This document shows, one piece after another, positions 13,457 to 20,358 of a DNA stretch of 25,635 bases; positions within the stretch are counted from its first letter, which is position 1; each line of letters starts with the position of its first letter. Source of the DNA: a virus. Location of the stretch: IMG/VR virus record IMGVR_UViG_3300025138_000314, positions 1 to 25,635 of that record, one strand, 5' to 3'. A model generated the notes under the pieces. It ran no database searches. It was not told the origin of the DNA and saw only the letters and a list, made by a program, of their open reading frames with translations. Made by a program: the position numbers and the translations under genes.

Positions 13457-15097
13457 ATGAGTTTACAAACTTTATTAGAAAGTGCAAACCCATATCACTC
13501 AGTACAAAGCGATGCCGCTAGATTGTCTGAAAAGTGGGAAAAAACAGGTTTGTTAGAAGGTATGAAAGGTGCTTCCAAAAATAACATGGGAATGATCCTT
13601 GAAAACCAAGCTAAACAACTTGTAGTAGAAAGTTCACAAACAGGTGGTGGTGTTAATTCGTCCGCGAATTTTACTGCTGGTGTAGGTGAGCAATGGGCTG
13701 GTGTAGCTCTTCCGTTAGTACGTAAAGTATTCGGACAGATCGCCGCTCAAGAATTTGTATCAGTTCAACCAATGAATTTACCTTCTGGTCTAGTATTTTT
13801 CCTAGACTTCCAATATGGAACTTCAAAAACTCCATTTAACACAACTGAAGGAACAGATTCATTATATGGAAATGATAGTGGTGCTCCATTTGGAAATGCT
13901 GCTGATGGTGGTTTATATGGTGCTGGCCGATTTGGTTACTCTATAAACAACACATCTTCTGTATTTACTTCAGCTGCTACATCATCTGCTGATTGGTCAG
14001 ATTTTGACTATGATTCAGATTATTCTTCTTCTGCTGTAAAAGGTGAGTACGTAAAAATTTCTTTTGCTACTTCATCAATTAGCTATGCAGATTGGAAAGG
14101 TGTAAGAGGATTTAGAATATCAGGTTCAGGCCTAAATTCATTCTCTTTTGATGACAACTTACCAGCATTTACAAAAGTAAATGGTGTAAATGTTGAATTC
14201 TTGATTACAGGATCACTTTATGGTGTTGCAACAGGAGCTTCTGCATGTACAATGGTATATCAATTACAACCAACTGATCAATACAGAGGTGACTTTGAAG
14301 ATGGAAATGATGCTATCAATGATAACAACTCTCCAATTCAAATTCCAGAAATCAATGTACAGATGAAATCATCTGCTATCGTTGCTAAAACTAGAAAACT
14401 GAAAGCTGTATGGACACCAGAATTTGCACAGGATTTAAATGCATATCATGCATTAGATGCTGAAGCTGAATTAACATCTATCTTAAGTGAGTACATTTCA
14501 TTAGAAATTGACTTAGAAATTTTAGATATGTTAATGGAAAGCGCTGCTGCTGGAACTGAAACATGGTCAGCTGTAAATAACAGAGCTATTACAGGAGCTG
14601 GAAACGGTAGTATTAGCGACTTAGGTTTCTACAATAGCCAAGGACAGTGGTTCCAAACATTAGGAACTAAAATCCAAAAACTATCTAACATCATTCACCA
14701 AAGAACACTTAGAGGTGGTGCTAACTTCTTAGTATGTTCTCCTTCTGTAGGTACAATCCTAGAATCTATTCCAGGATTTGCTGCTGACACAGATGGCGAT
14801 GCTGCTAAAATGAATTATGCATTTGGTGTACAGAAAGTAGGTAGCTTAAACAGTAGACAAAAAGTTTACAAGAACCCATATATGAAAGAAAATCAAATCC
14901 TATTAGGATTTAGAGGATCTCAGTTCTTGGAAGCTGGTGCTGTATTTGCTCCATACATTCCGTTAATCATGACTCCATTAGTATATGATCCAGACACTTT
15001 CACACCAAGAAAAGGTCTATTAACTAGATATGCTAAGAAAATGGTTAGACCAGAATTTTATGGATTAATCAACGTAAATGGTTTAAATACTCTATAA
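13457..15097 (+). CDS. gp23: Major capsid protein (T4 gp23-like)
   Basis: 546 residues (T4: 521). It is the hexamer-forming shell protein with an HK97-type fold. T4-like blocks are W-x-x-x-x-LLEG (27-35), MILENQAKQL (46-55), AGVALPLVRKVFGQIAAQ (81-98), VQPMNLPSGLVFFLDFQYG (103-121), VAKTRKLKAVWTPEFAQDL (309-327) and HALDAEAELTSIL (331-343). A gp21-type processing site is likely after VVE (E58), just before SSQTGGG; T4 gp23 loses 65 residues. Residues about 125-290 are a Ser/Gly/Asp-rich region that differs greatly from T4 and may include an insertion or decoration domain. It is followed by a strong terminator, fitting very high expression. Confidence 0.97.
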   Translation: MSLQTLLESANPYHSVQSDAARLSEKWEKTGLLEGMKGASKNNMGMILENQAKQLVVESSQTGGGVNSSANFTAGVGEQWAGVALPLVRKVFGQIAAQEFVSVQPMNLPSGLVFFLDFQYGTSKTPFNTTEGTDSLYGNDSGAPFGNAADGGLYGAGRFGYSINNTSSVFTSAATSSADWSDFDYDSDYSSSAVKGEYVKISFATSSISYADWKGVRGFRISGSGLNSFSFDDNLPAFTKVNGVNVEFLITGSLYGVATGASACTMVYQLQPTDQYRGDFEDGNDAINDNNSPIQIPEINVQMKSSAIVAKTRKLKAVWTPEFAQDLNAYHALDAEAELTSILSEYISLEIDLEILDMLMESAAAGTETWSAVNNRAITGAGNGSISDLGFYNSQGQWFQTLGTKIQKLSNIIHQRTLRGGANFLVCSPSVGTILESIPGFAADTDGDAAKMNYAFGVQKVGSLNSRQKVYKNPYMKENQILLGFRGSQFLEAGAVFAPYIPLIMTPLVYDPDTFTPRKGLLTRYAKKMVRPEFYGLINVNGLNTL

Positions 15098-15125
15098 TTA
15101 GAAATTTAAATTAATTTAATAAATC

Positions 15126-15151
15126 AACCCGGCCTTGTGCCGGGTTTTTTT
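15126..15151 (+). terminator. Rho-independent terminator after the major capsid gene
   Basis: An 8-bp GC-rich stem AACCCGGC / GCCGGGTT (15126-15133 with 15139-15146), a 5-nt loop CTTGT, and a run of seven T. It ends capsid transcription and is followed 8 nt later by a late-promoter-like motif. Confidence 0.95.
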
Positions 15152-15159
15152 ATCTTTTT

Positions 15160-15170
15160 CATATTTATAA
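15160..15170 (+). promoter_or_regulatory. Late-promoter-like motif CATATTTATAA
   Basis: 14 nt before the ATG at 15185, the usual spacing, but 124 nt before the phoH ATG. It supports a gene starting at 15185. Confidence 0.6.
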
Positions 15171-15184
15171 CTAACAAACGTTAC

Positions 15185-15433
15185 ATGAGTATACTACTTA
15201 TCTCATTATATTTTTATATTAAACTATATCCGTTTATTAACGTATTTTTATTGTTTGTCCTAATCATTTGTATAACCCCTAAATTAAGAAATCTATGGCG
15301 TCTAAACCGCACACTGACGACGTTTATCGTCCGAAAAGAATTCCAAAAAACCCAATTAAGTTCAAACTCCAACTTAATGATGAACAAAAACAAGCGAAAG
15401 CAGTTATACTTGAAAGTACAATTACCTTATTAG
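15185..15433 (+). CDS. Candidate small membrane protein overlapping phoH
   Basis: 82 codons from the ATG at 15185. The first 31 residues are strongly hydrophobic (LLISLYFYI and then FLLFVLIICI), followed by a basic tail (KLRNLWRLNR). The last 139 nt overlap the phoH gene in another frame, so the C-terminal third may be non-functional read-through. Support comes from position: the ATG is 14 nt after a late-promoter-like motif, as for the clear late genes, while phoH itself has none close by. No family is recognised; a holin- or leader-like membrane peptide is possible. The alternative is that 15171-15294 is simply an untranslated phoH leader with chance hydrophobic codons in AT-rich DNA. Confidence 0.4.
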   Translation: MSILLISLYFYIKLYPFINVFLLFVLIICITPKLRNLWRLNRTLTTFIVRKEFQKTQLSSNSNLMMNKNKRKQLYLKVQLPY

Positions 15434-16026
15434 CTGGTGGAGCTGGAAGTGGTAAAACACTTTTAGCATGTAATGTTGCATTAGATGGTTTACTAAGAAG
15501 ACAATATGATAAAATCATAATAACCAGACCTACAGTATCTAAAGAAGAAATAGGATTCCTACCAGGGGATTTAAGAGAAAAAATGGATCCTTGGGTTCAA
15601 CCTATATATCAAAATTTTTATCAATTATATGATAAAATTAAAATTGAAAAGCTTATTGAAGATGGTAAAATAGAAATTGTGCCTGTATCATTTATGAGAG
15701 GTAGAACATTTTTAGATTCAATGATTATTGTTGATGAGGCCCAAAATGTTACCCACCAACAAATGGAAATGATAACTTCACGTATAGGTTTAAGAAGTAA
15801 AATGATGATATGTGGTGATCAATATCAAACGGATTTAAAGAAAAAATCAGATTCTGGTTTTAAATTTCTTTATACAGCAGCAAGAAAAATTAAAAATTTA
15901 GAAGCCATAACATTATTTGCTAACCACAGAGATTCTATTGTAGAAGATTTATTACAATACTATCAAGAAGCTATAGATAAAGGAATATCAATAACAACAT
16001 CAGGTTCATATATTTATAAACAGTAA
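15295..16026 (+). CDS. phoH: PhoH-family P-loop ATPase
   Basis: 243 residues. Walker A GGAGSGKT at 48-55, the PhoH signature IGFLPGD at 86-92, SFMRGRTF at 132-139, Walker B MIIVDEAQN at 143-151 and the sensor-like ICGDQYQTD at about 172-180 cover the whole PhoH core in order. The protein contains little else, with no PIN or KH domain. PhoH proteins are predicted ATPases/helicases with proposed RNA-linked roles, and are common marine phage auxiliary genes; the function in phages is not settled. Its place inside the late structural cluster, right after the capsid gene, is unusual compared with T4. The alternative start is limited, since the Met at 15295 is the only nearby ATG. Confidence 0.95.
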   Translation: MASKPHTDDVYRPKRIPKNPIKFKLQLNDEQKQAKAVILESTITLLAGGAGSGKTLLACNVALDGLLRRQYDKIIITRPTVSKEEIGFLPGDLREKMDPWVQPIYQNFYQLYDKIKIEKLIEDGKIEIVPVSFMRGRTFLDSMIIVDEAQNVTHQQMEMITSRIGLRSKMMICGDQYQTDLKKKSDSGFKFLYTAARKIKNLEAITLFANHRDSIVEDLLQYYQEAIDKGISITTSGSYIYKQ

Positions 16027-16036
16027 GAACTAGCAT

Positions 16037-16047
16037 CATATTTATAA
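16037..16047 (+). promoter_or_regulatory. Late-promoter-like motif CATATTTATAA
   Basis: 12 nt before the ATG at 16060, just after the phoH stop. Confidence 0.6.
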
Positions 16048-16059
16048 CAAAATAGAATT

Positions 16060-16602
16060 ATGGCATTATGTACTCCTACGGGTTCATTAGAAGTATTTAT
16101 AAGAGAAAGTATACTTTTACCTAATGGCAACGAAGAAATTGCAACTAACAGCATTAAAATTGCTGGTGTAAACCAATTAGTAAGAAGAATAGATACTATT
16201 TCTTCTAAATGGGAAAACACTGGTGTAGAAATTTTAAGATTTGTAGATGATGAAGCTTCTCAAATAGCAGGTTCATTTGTTAGGAACACAGTTAAATATT
16301 TAAGATTTACTAATTTAGATTGTGATAATTATCTTTCTTTGTATTTAATTCAAGCTAGTCCCGATTCATATGCACCCAATACTGATAATTTAGATTCAGG
16401 AGATGTAGGTATACTTAAAATTGACCCGGGCAAATCTGTAATGTTATCAAATGCACAATTTGAAAGTAGTAATTATTATGATTATGTAGTAGATGGGTAT
16501 GTTGATTTACAATATATTTCATCATTTGCATCCTTATATAGTATAAAAGCAAAAGCAAATAATAAAGATATAAGAATAGAATACCTTGTAGGTTCTTCTT
16601 AA
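16060..16602 (+). CDS. Putative virion structural protein
   Basis: 180 residues, predominantly β-strand-like with short hydrophobic/polar alternation (VKYLRFTNLDCDNYLSLYLI; YVDLQYISSFASLYSIKAKA). No signal peptide or membrane segment. The N-terminus MALCTPTGSLEVFIRESILL is followed by NGNEEIATNSIKIAGVNQLV. I do not recognise a characterised T4 counterpart. Its own late-promoter-like motif and position ahead of a fibre-type protein and the neck genes support a virion role, perhaps a neck, fibre or decoration protein. Confidence 0.75.
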   Translation: MALCTPTGSLEVFIRESILLPNGNEEIATNSIKIAGVNQLVRRIDTISSKWENTGVEILRFVDDEASQIAGSFVRNTVKYLRFTNLDCDNYLSLYLIQASPDSYAPNTDNLDSGDVGILKIDPGKSVMLSNAQFESSNYYDYVVDGYVDLQYISSFASLYSIKAKANNKDIRIEYLVGSS

Positions 16603-16611
16603 TATTTATAA
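16602..16611 (+). promoter_or_regulatory. Late-promoter-like motif AATATTTATAA
   Basis: Overlaps the stop codon of the upstream gene by one base and lies 19 nt before the ATG at 16631. Confidence 0.6.
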
Positions 16612-16630
16612 CAAAATAAATTAAATAAAA

Positions 16631-17122
16631 ATGGCATTAACTTATAGAACAGGTTCAGGTTCAAATCCAGGTAAGGGTTCAGCTTTAACTATTGACGAAT
16701 TAGATAATAACTTTAGACATTTTACTGGGTCACACTCAGTAACTGGTTCATTAGAAGTATCTGGAAGTGTAGTACTTACAGGATCTTTAGATATATCTGG
16801 ATCAATTGATGGGGAAATAAATGGTTCATATTCTCAGCAAGGAAACTTAAGAATTACAGGATCATTAATAGTATCTGGATCAAATACACTTGAAAATATT
16901 GGTACTTTTAAAAATACAGGACTTGCAGATCTTAAAATGGGTCCAACAGGTCCAGTAACATTAACCGTTTCAGGTTCAACATTACTTACAGGTTCATTAG
17001 TTGTTTCCAGGATGGGAACGAGTGGAATTTTCTTTGAAAATCTTCGTACTACAGATTCTGGAGTAGCTGGAGAATTGTGGGTAGATCCAGCAGCTAATTA
17101 TGTTCTTAAAGTATCTCAATAA
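16631..17122 (+). CDS. Fibre-type virion protein with GS-rich β repeats
   Basis: 163 residues. The N-terminus has the adaptor-like LTIDELDNNFRHF (about 22-34), a pattern common at the N-termini of phage fibre and neck-appendage proteins. The middle consists of repeated V-T-G-S-L-x-[VI]-S-G-S units (SVTGSLEVSGSVVLTGSLDISG), typical of trimeric β-structured fibres. The C-terminus LRTTDSGVAGELWVDPAANYVLKVS matches the 'DPGVAGxLW' ending seen in many marine phage structural proteins. It is short for a receptor-binding fibre, so a whisker- or neck-type appendage is likelier. Closed by a terminator 53 nt downstream. Confidence 0.75.
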   Translation: MALTYRTGSGSNPGKGSALTIDELDNNFRHFTGSHSVTGSLEVSGSVVLTGSLDISGSIDGEINGSYSQQGNLRITGSLIVSGSNTLENIGTFKNTGLADLKMGPTGPVTLTVSGSTLLTGSLVVSRMGTSGIFFENLRTTDSGVAGELWVDPAANYVLKVSQ

Positions 17123-17174
17123 AAATATTTAATGGTAATAGATTAAACTCTTTTACCTTTAAAAATAAAATTAC

Positions 17175-17201
17175 AGGGACTCTAATTGAGTCCCTTTTTT
17201 T
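17175..17201 (+). terminator. Rho-independent terminator
   Basis: An 8-bp perfect stem AGGGACTC / GAGTCCCT (17175-17182 with 17188-17195), loop TAATT, then seven T. It is followed immediately by a late-promoter-like motif, giving the same terminator-promoter pairing as after the capsid gene. Confidence 0.93.
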
Positions 17202-17212
17202 CATATTTATAA
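17202..17212 (+). promoter_or_regulatory. Late-promoter-like motif CATATTTATAA
   Basis: Starts one base after the terminator T-run, 16 nt before the ATG at 17229. It probably drives the gp13-gp14-gp15 group. Confidence 0.65.
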
Positions 17213-17228
17213 TAAAACTAAACAGAGT

Positions 17229-18413
17229 ATGAATATTCCAATTTATGATGGTGATCCAATTTGGAACCCTAATGCAACCGCTTTTGGATTTTATAACAAT
17301 GATATTGAGTTTCAAGATGATTGTTTAAAAGTATCAAAATTTGTAACCACACGTTTAGGTTATCCTTTAATGGATGTTGAATTACAAACATCTTCTATAT
17401 TTACTGCATTTGAAGAAGCTATAACAATGTATGGAAATGAGTTGTATGCTTACCTAATCAGAGAAAATGTATTAGATCTTACAGGATTACCTTATGAAAA
17501 TATTGATTTAAGTGAAGTTATAGTCCAACCTAGTCTTGAAACTGTAATTAGATTATCTGAACAATATGGTGATGAAGCAGGAGTTGGAGGTTCAATTCCA
17601 TGGTATAAAGGTGCTGTCCCTTTAACAAGTAGTATACAAGATTATGATATTAAAAAATGGGCAACAGAACAAGACCCACCTATAACAGGTAGTATAGAAA
17701 TCAAAAGAATATTTTACCAAGAACCAGTACCTGCATCAGCAAGAATGTTAAACCCTTATGATGGGTTTGGATTTGGGGGAGTAGCAGCAGCAGGATTAAT
17801 GGGAATGGGAGGATTTGGTGGTGGATATGGTTATTTAATGATGCCATTAAATTATGATTTACAAGTTATTCAAGCTATTGAAATGAATACTCAAGTTAGA
17901 TTATCTAACTATAGTTTTGAAGTACATAATAATGTAATTAGAATATTTCCTATACCAAATCTTAATGCAGGTAGAGCTTTTGATGATGAAGGAAGTGTAG
18001 GTCAACTTTGGTTTGAATACATTTTAAGAGATGATAGAATAAATGCATCACTTATTTGTGCTGAAGATAAAGTAACAAACGTATCAAATATGCCATATCA
18101 AAACCCAGTTTATTCTTTAATAAATTCAGTTGGTAGACAATGGATATTTGAAATGACTTTAGCTATATGTAAAGAAATTTTAGGATATGTACGTGGTAAA
18201 TACAGTACAGTTCCTATACCAAATTCTGAAATGACATTAAATCAAGCAGATTTATTAGGAGCAGCTACAGCAGAAAAAACAGCTTTATTAGAAAGATTAA
18301 GAGCATATTTTGATGAAAATTCACGTGCCTCTTTATTAGAAAGAAAAGTAAGAGAAGCTGATGCAGTATTAAAAGAATTGGATCAAGTTCCAAGAGTAAT
18401 TTATATAGGATAA
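17229..18413 (+). CDS. gp13: Neck protein (T4 gp13-like head completion)
   Basis: 394 residues. The C-terminal part carries the block I associate with gp13-like neck proteins: EMTLAICKEILGYVRGKYST (about 315-334), PIPNSEMTLNQADLL (about 336-350), EKTALLERLRAYFDENSRAS and a terminal VPRVIYIG. The centre has a striking Gly/Met/Phe-rich stretch (FGFGGVAAAGLMGMGGFGGG, about 178-197), probably a flexible or membrane-like loop. T4 gp13 has 309 residues; the extra length lies in the N-terminal half. gp13 with gp14 forms the neck that seals the filled head and joins the tail. Order (gp13, gp14, gp15-like) is conserved with T4, which supports the call. Confidence 0.75.
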   Translation: MNIPIYDGDPIWNPNATAFGFYNNDIEFQDDCLKVSKFVTTRLGYPLMDVELQTSSIFTAFEEAITMYGNELYAYLIRENVLDLTGLPYENIDLSEVIVQPSLETVIRLSEQYGDEAGVGGSIPWYKGAVPLTSSIQDYDIKKWATEQDPPITGSIEIKRIFYQEPVPASARMLNPYDGFGFGGVAAAGLMGMGGFGGGYGYLMMPLNYDLQVIQAIEMNTQVRLSNYSFEVHNNVIRIFPIPNLNAGRAFDDEGSVGQLWFEYILRDDRINASLICAEDKVTNVSNMPYQNPVYSLINSVGRQWIFEMTLAICKEILGYVRGKYSTVPIPNSEMTLNQADLLGAATAEKTALLERLRAYFDENSRASLLERKVREADAVLKELDQVPRVIYIG

Positions 18414-18414
18414 T

Positions 18415-18930
18415 ATGGCAATGTTTGCAAGACAGAGAGATGTATCTCTGGTTAGAACTATAAATAGAGAATTGTTGGGTAATGTAATTACTCAACAGGC
18501 ATCGTTTTATCAATTTAAACTTGAAGAAACAAAAGTTAATTTATATGGAGAAGCAGATGCTGAAAAATTTTATGATGGTCCTTTTATATTTAACTGTTTA
18601 ATAGATAGACAAAACCAATCTTACCCAGAATCTGGGGAAGGAATAAATTTTGCTCAAGGTATATCTTTTGCATTTTTAAGAGATGATTTAAAAGATGCAG
18701 AAGTAGTTCCTGAAGTAGGGGATATTATTTTATACCAACAAGGATATTATGGAGTACAAAGTACTGTATCTAATCAATATTGGAGTGGTAAAAATCCTGA
18801 TTATCCAAATAATGTTAACCCACTAAACCCAGAATTAGAAAAATTCGGTAGTAATTTTTCAATAATTGTTGATACTTATTATATACCTGCTGACAAAGTA
18901 GCTATATCACCTTATAAAGAAAGATTTTAA
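18415..18930 (+). CDS. gp14: Neck protein (T4 gp14-like)
   Basis: 171 residues (T4 gp14: 256). Near the N-terminus QQASFYQFKLEETKVNLYGE followed by EKFYDGPFIFNCLID resembles the 'YY.......D..fGE....KF' region of gp14-type neck proteins. VGDIILYQQGYYGVQS follows at about 102-117. Homology is weak, so the call leans on gene order between gp13-like and gp15-like proteins. The start is TAATATG-coupled to gp13, and the stop shares one base with the next ATG (TAATG), so the three genes are probably translated as a coupled unit. Confidence 0.6.
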   Translation: MAMFARQRDVSLVRTINRELLGNVITQQASFYQFKLEETKVNLYGEADAEKFYDGPFIFNCLIDRQNQSYPESGEGINFAQGISFAFLRDDLKDAEVVPEVGDIILYQQGYYGVQSTVSNQYWSGKNPDYPNNVNPLNPELEKFGSNFSIIVDTYYIPADKVAISPYKERF

Positions 18931-19916
18931 TGGCTAAATATAGAAAACCCATACCAAAAACTCAACGTGAAATAAGTGAAGATCTTATTACACCTTTTGA
19001 TATTGAAAGAGGTAATCCTAATGCTCAAGTAAATCCTAATGAAAACGAAACAGGAATTGATTTTAATAGGTCTACTAAATTAAGTTTTAAAGGTGATACT
19101 TCTAAACCATTTTCAATTGGTATACAAGATTTAGATGAAGCTGTATTTTTTTATTTTGAAAATGTTATTCAACCTTTTGTTCGACAAAATGGTTTAAGAA
19201 TAAATGTCCCAGTTATTTATGGTTCTCCTGAAAGGTGGAAATCATTCCAAAAAGATGGATATTACAGAGACAAACAAGGAGCAGTAATGTTACCTATAAT
19301 AGTAATTAAAAGAGATACAATAACAAAAGATAGATCAATTACTAATAAATTAGATGCTAACATGCCTAATTTATATGCTTCATTTCAAAAAGCATATAAT
19401 CCTAAAAATTTCTATAGCAATTTTGCAGCTATAAATAATAAAATACCAGTAAAAAATTTTAATGCTGTAGCTGTCCCTGATTATGTAACCCTAGAATATA
19501 GTGTTATAATACAAACTTATTATATGTCTCAATTAAATAAAATAATTGAAGCATGTGAATATGCCTCTGATGCATATTGGGGTAATCCAGAAAGATTTAA
19601 ATTTAGAGCCTTTATTGATAGTTTTGCAACCCAAACAGAATTAACAATGGGTCAAGATAGATTAGTAAAAGGTACATTTAATATAAGATTAAGAGGATAT
19701 ATAATACCAGAAGTATTACAAAAAGATATAGCTTCATTAAAACAATATAATTCAAAATCTAAAGTTATTATAGGGATAGAAACAACATCTAATTCAGATA
19801 TTTTCAACCCAGATGTTACAAAATTAAGTGATGGTAGAACAAGAAAAAAACGAGCAGTTGAAGGAAATGCAGCAAATGTAAATGATGTAGCAGCTGGTAG
19901 AGAATTAAAAAGTTAA
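18930..19916 (+). CDS. gp15: Tail sheath stabiliser / tail completion protein (T4 gp15-like)
   Basis: 328 residues (T4 gp15: 272). Pattern matches to gp15 are INVPVIYGSPERWKSFQ (about 89-105), AVMLPIIVIKRDTIT (about 115-130), a VTLEYSVIIQTYYMSQLNKI stretch (about 189-208), a later F-x-F-R-A-F strand, and VKGTFNIRLRGYIIPE (about 248-263). gp15 caps the end of the tail tube and sheath and binds the neck. An N-terminal extension of about 60 residues and a basic C-terminal tail (TRKKRAVEG) are extra. One-base overlap with the gp14-like gene supports cotranslation. Confidence 0.7.
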   Translation: MAKYRKPIPKTQREISEDLITPFDIERGNPNAQVNPNENETGIDFNRSTKLSFKGDTSKPFSIGIQDLDEAVFFYFENVIQPFVRQNGLRINVPVIYGSPERWKSFQKDGYYRDKQGAVMLPIIVIKRDTITKDRSITNKLDANMPNLYASFQKAYNPKNFYSNFAAINNKIPVKNFNAVAVPDYVTLEYSVIIQTYYMSQLNKIIEACEYASDAYWGNPERFKFRAFIDSFATQTELTMGQDRLVKGTFNIRLRGYIIPEVLQKDIASLKQYNSKSKVIIGIETTSNSDIFNPDVTKLSDGRTRKKRAVEGNAANVNDVAAGRELKS

Positions 19917-19922
19917 GACAGT

Positions 19923-20321
19923 ATGGCAAATAATATTAGATTTGTAGATTCGCTAAAAGTAGGAGCATACCGAACTGAAGGTGGTAGTGCTGGAGGTTCA
20001 ATTGATATTTTAAATAATGTTGATAATTATGTTCTTACAGCTACAGGAGCTAGTGGTTCTATTGAAGGAAATGCTGAATTAGTTTTTGATTCAACTAATT
20101 TAAGAATTGGTGGTAATCCTTCTGGAGTAGCTCGACTAGAAGTTACACATTTAGGAAGTGTAGATGATATAATGTTAATCAAAAACACGGATAATGATAC
20201 AGGAATTAAAGTAACAAAAGAAGGTTTATTTGAACTTTTACCCTTTACTGCCTTACCAACACCATCCGAGGGAGCATTTGCTTACAGCGATAATAACTTT
20301 TGGTTAGGAGTAGGACCTTAA
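19923..20321 (+). CDS. Putative fibre/appendage structural protein
   Basis: 132 residues. GSIDILNNVDNYVLTATGAS, ELVFDSTNLRIGG and LPTPSEGAFAYSDNNFWLGVG are motifs seen in phage fibre and neck-appendage proteins (the latter resembling 'LPTPSEGxxxY...WLG'). It is rich in Gly, Ser, Thr and Asn and probably β-structured. It may extend or attach the longer protein encoded next. No T4 homologue is recognised. Starts 6 nt after the gp15-like stop, without a promoter motif of its own, so it is probably in the gp13-15 transcript. Confidence 0.65.
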   Translation: MANNIRFVDSLKVGAYRTEGGSAGGSIDILNNVDNYVLTATGASGSIEGNAELVFDSTNLRIGGNPSGVARLEVTHLGSVDDIMLIKNTDNDTGIKVTKEGLFELLPFTALPTPSEGAFAYSDNNFWLGVGP

Positions 20322-20323
20322 TA

Positions 20324-20333
20324 ATATTTATAA
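20324..20333 (+). promoter_or_regulatory. Late-promoter-like motif AATATTTATAA
   Basis: 25 nt before the ATG at 20359, the longest spacing in the set. Confidence 0.55.
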
Positions 20334-20358
20334 TAAATTAAAATAGAATAATTACCAT

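Noticed and set aside
15137-15184. TTG start at 15137 for the small hydrophobic ORF
   Set aside because: It lies in the loop of the capsid terminator, upstream of the promoter-like motif; the ATG at 15185 is far likelier.
2811-18513. Short minus-strand ORFs over clear + strand genes (2811-3044, 4114-4470, 8238-8462, 15324-15518, 16014-16220, 17106-17315, 18265-18513, 20916-21173)
   Set aside because: Each is antisense to a well-supported gene, with no leader, coding pattern or recognisable product.
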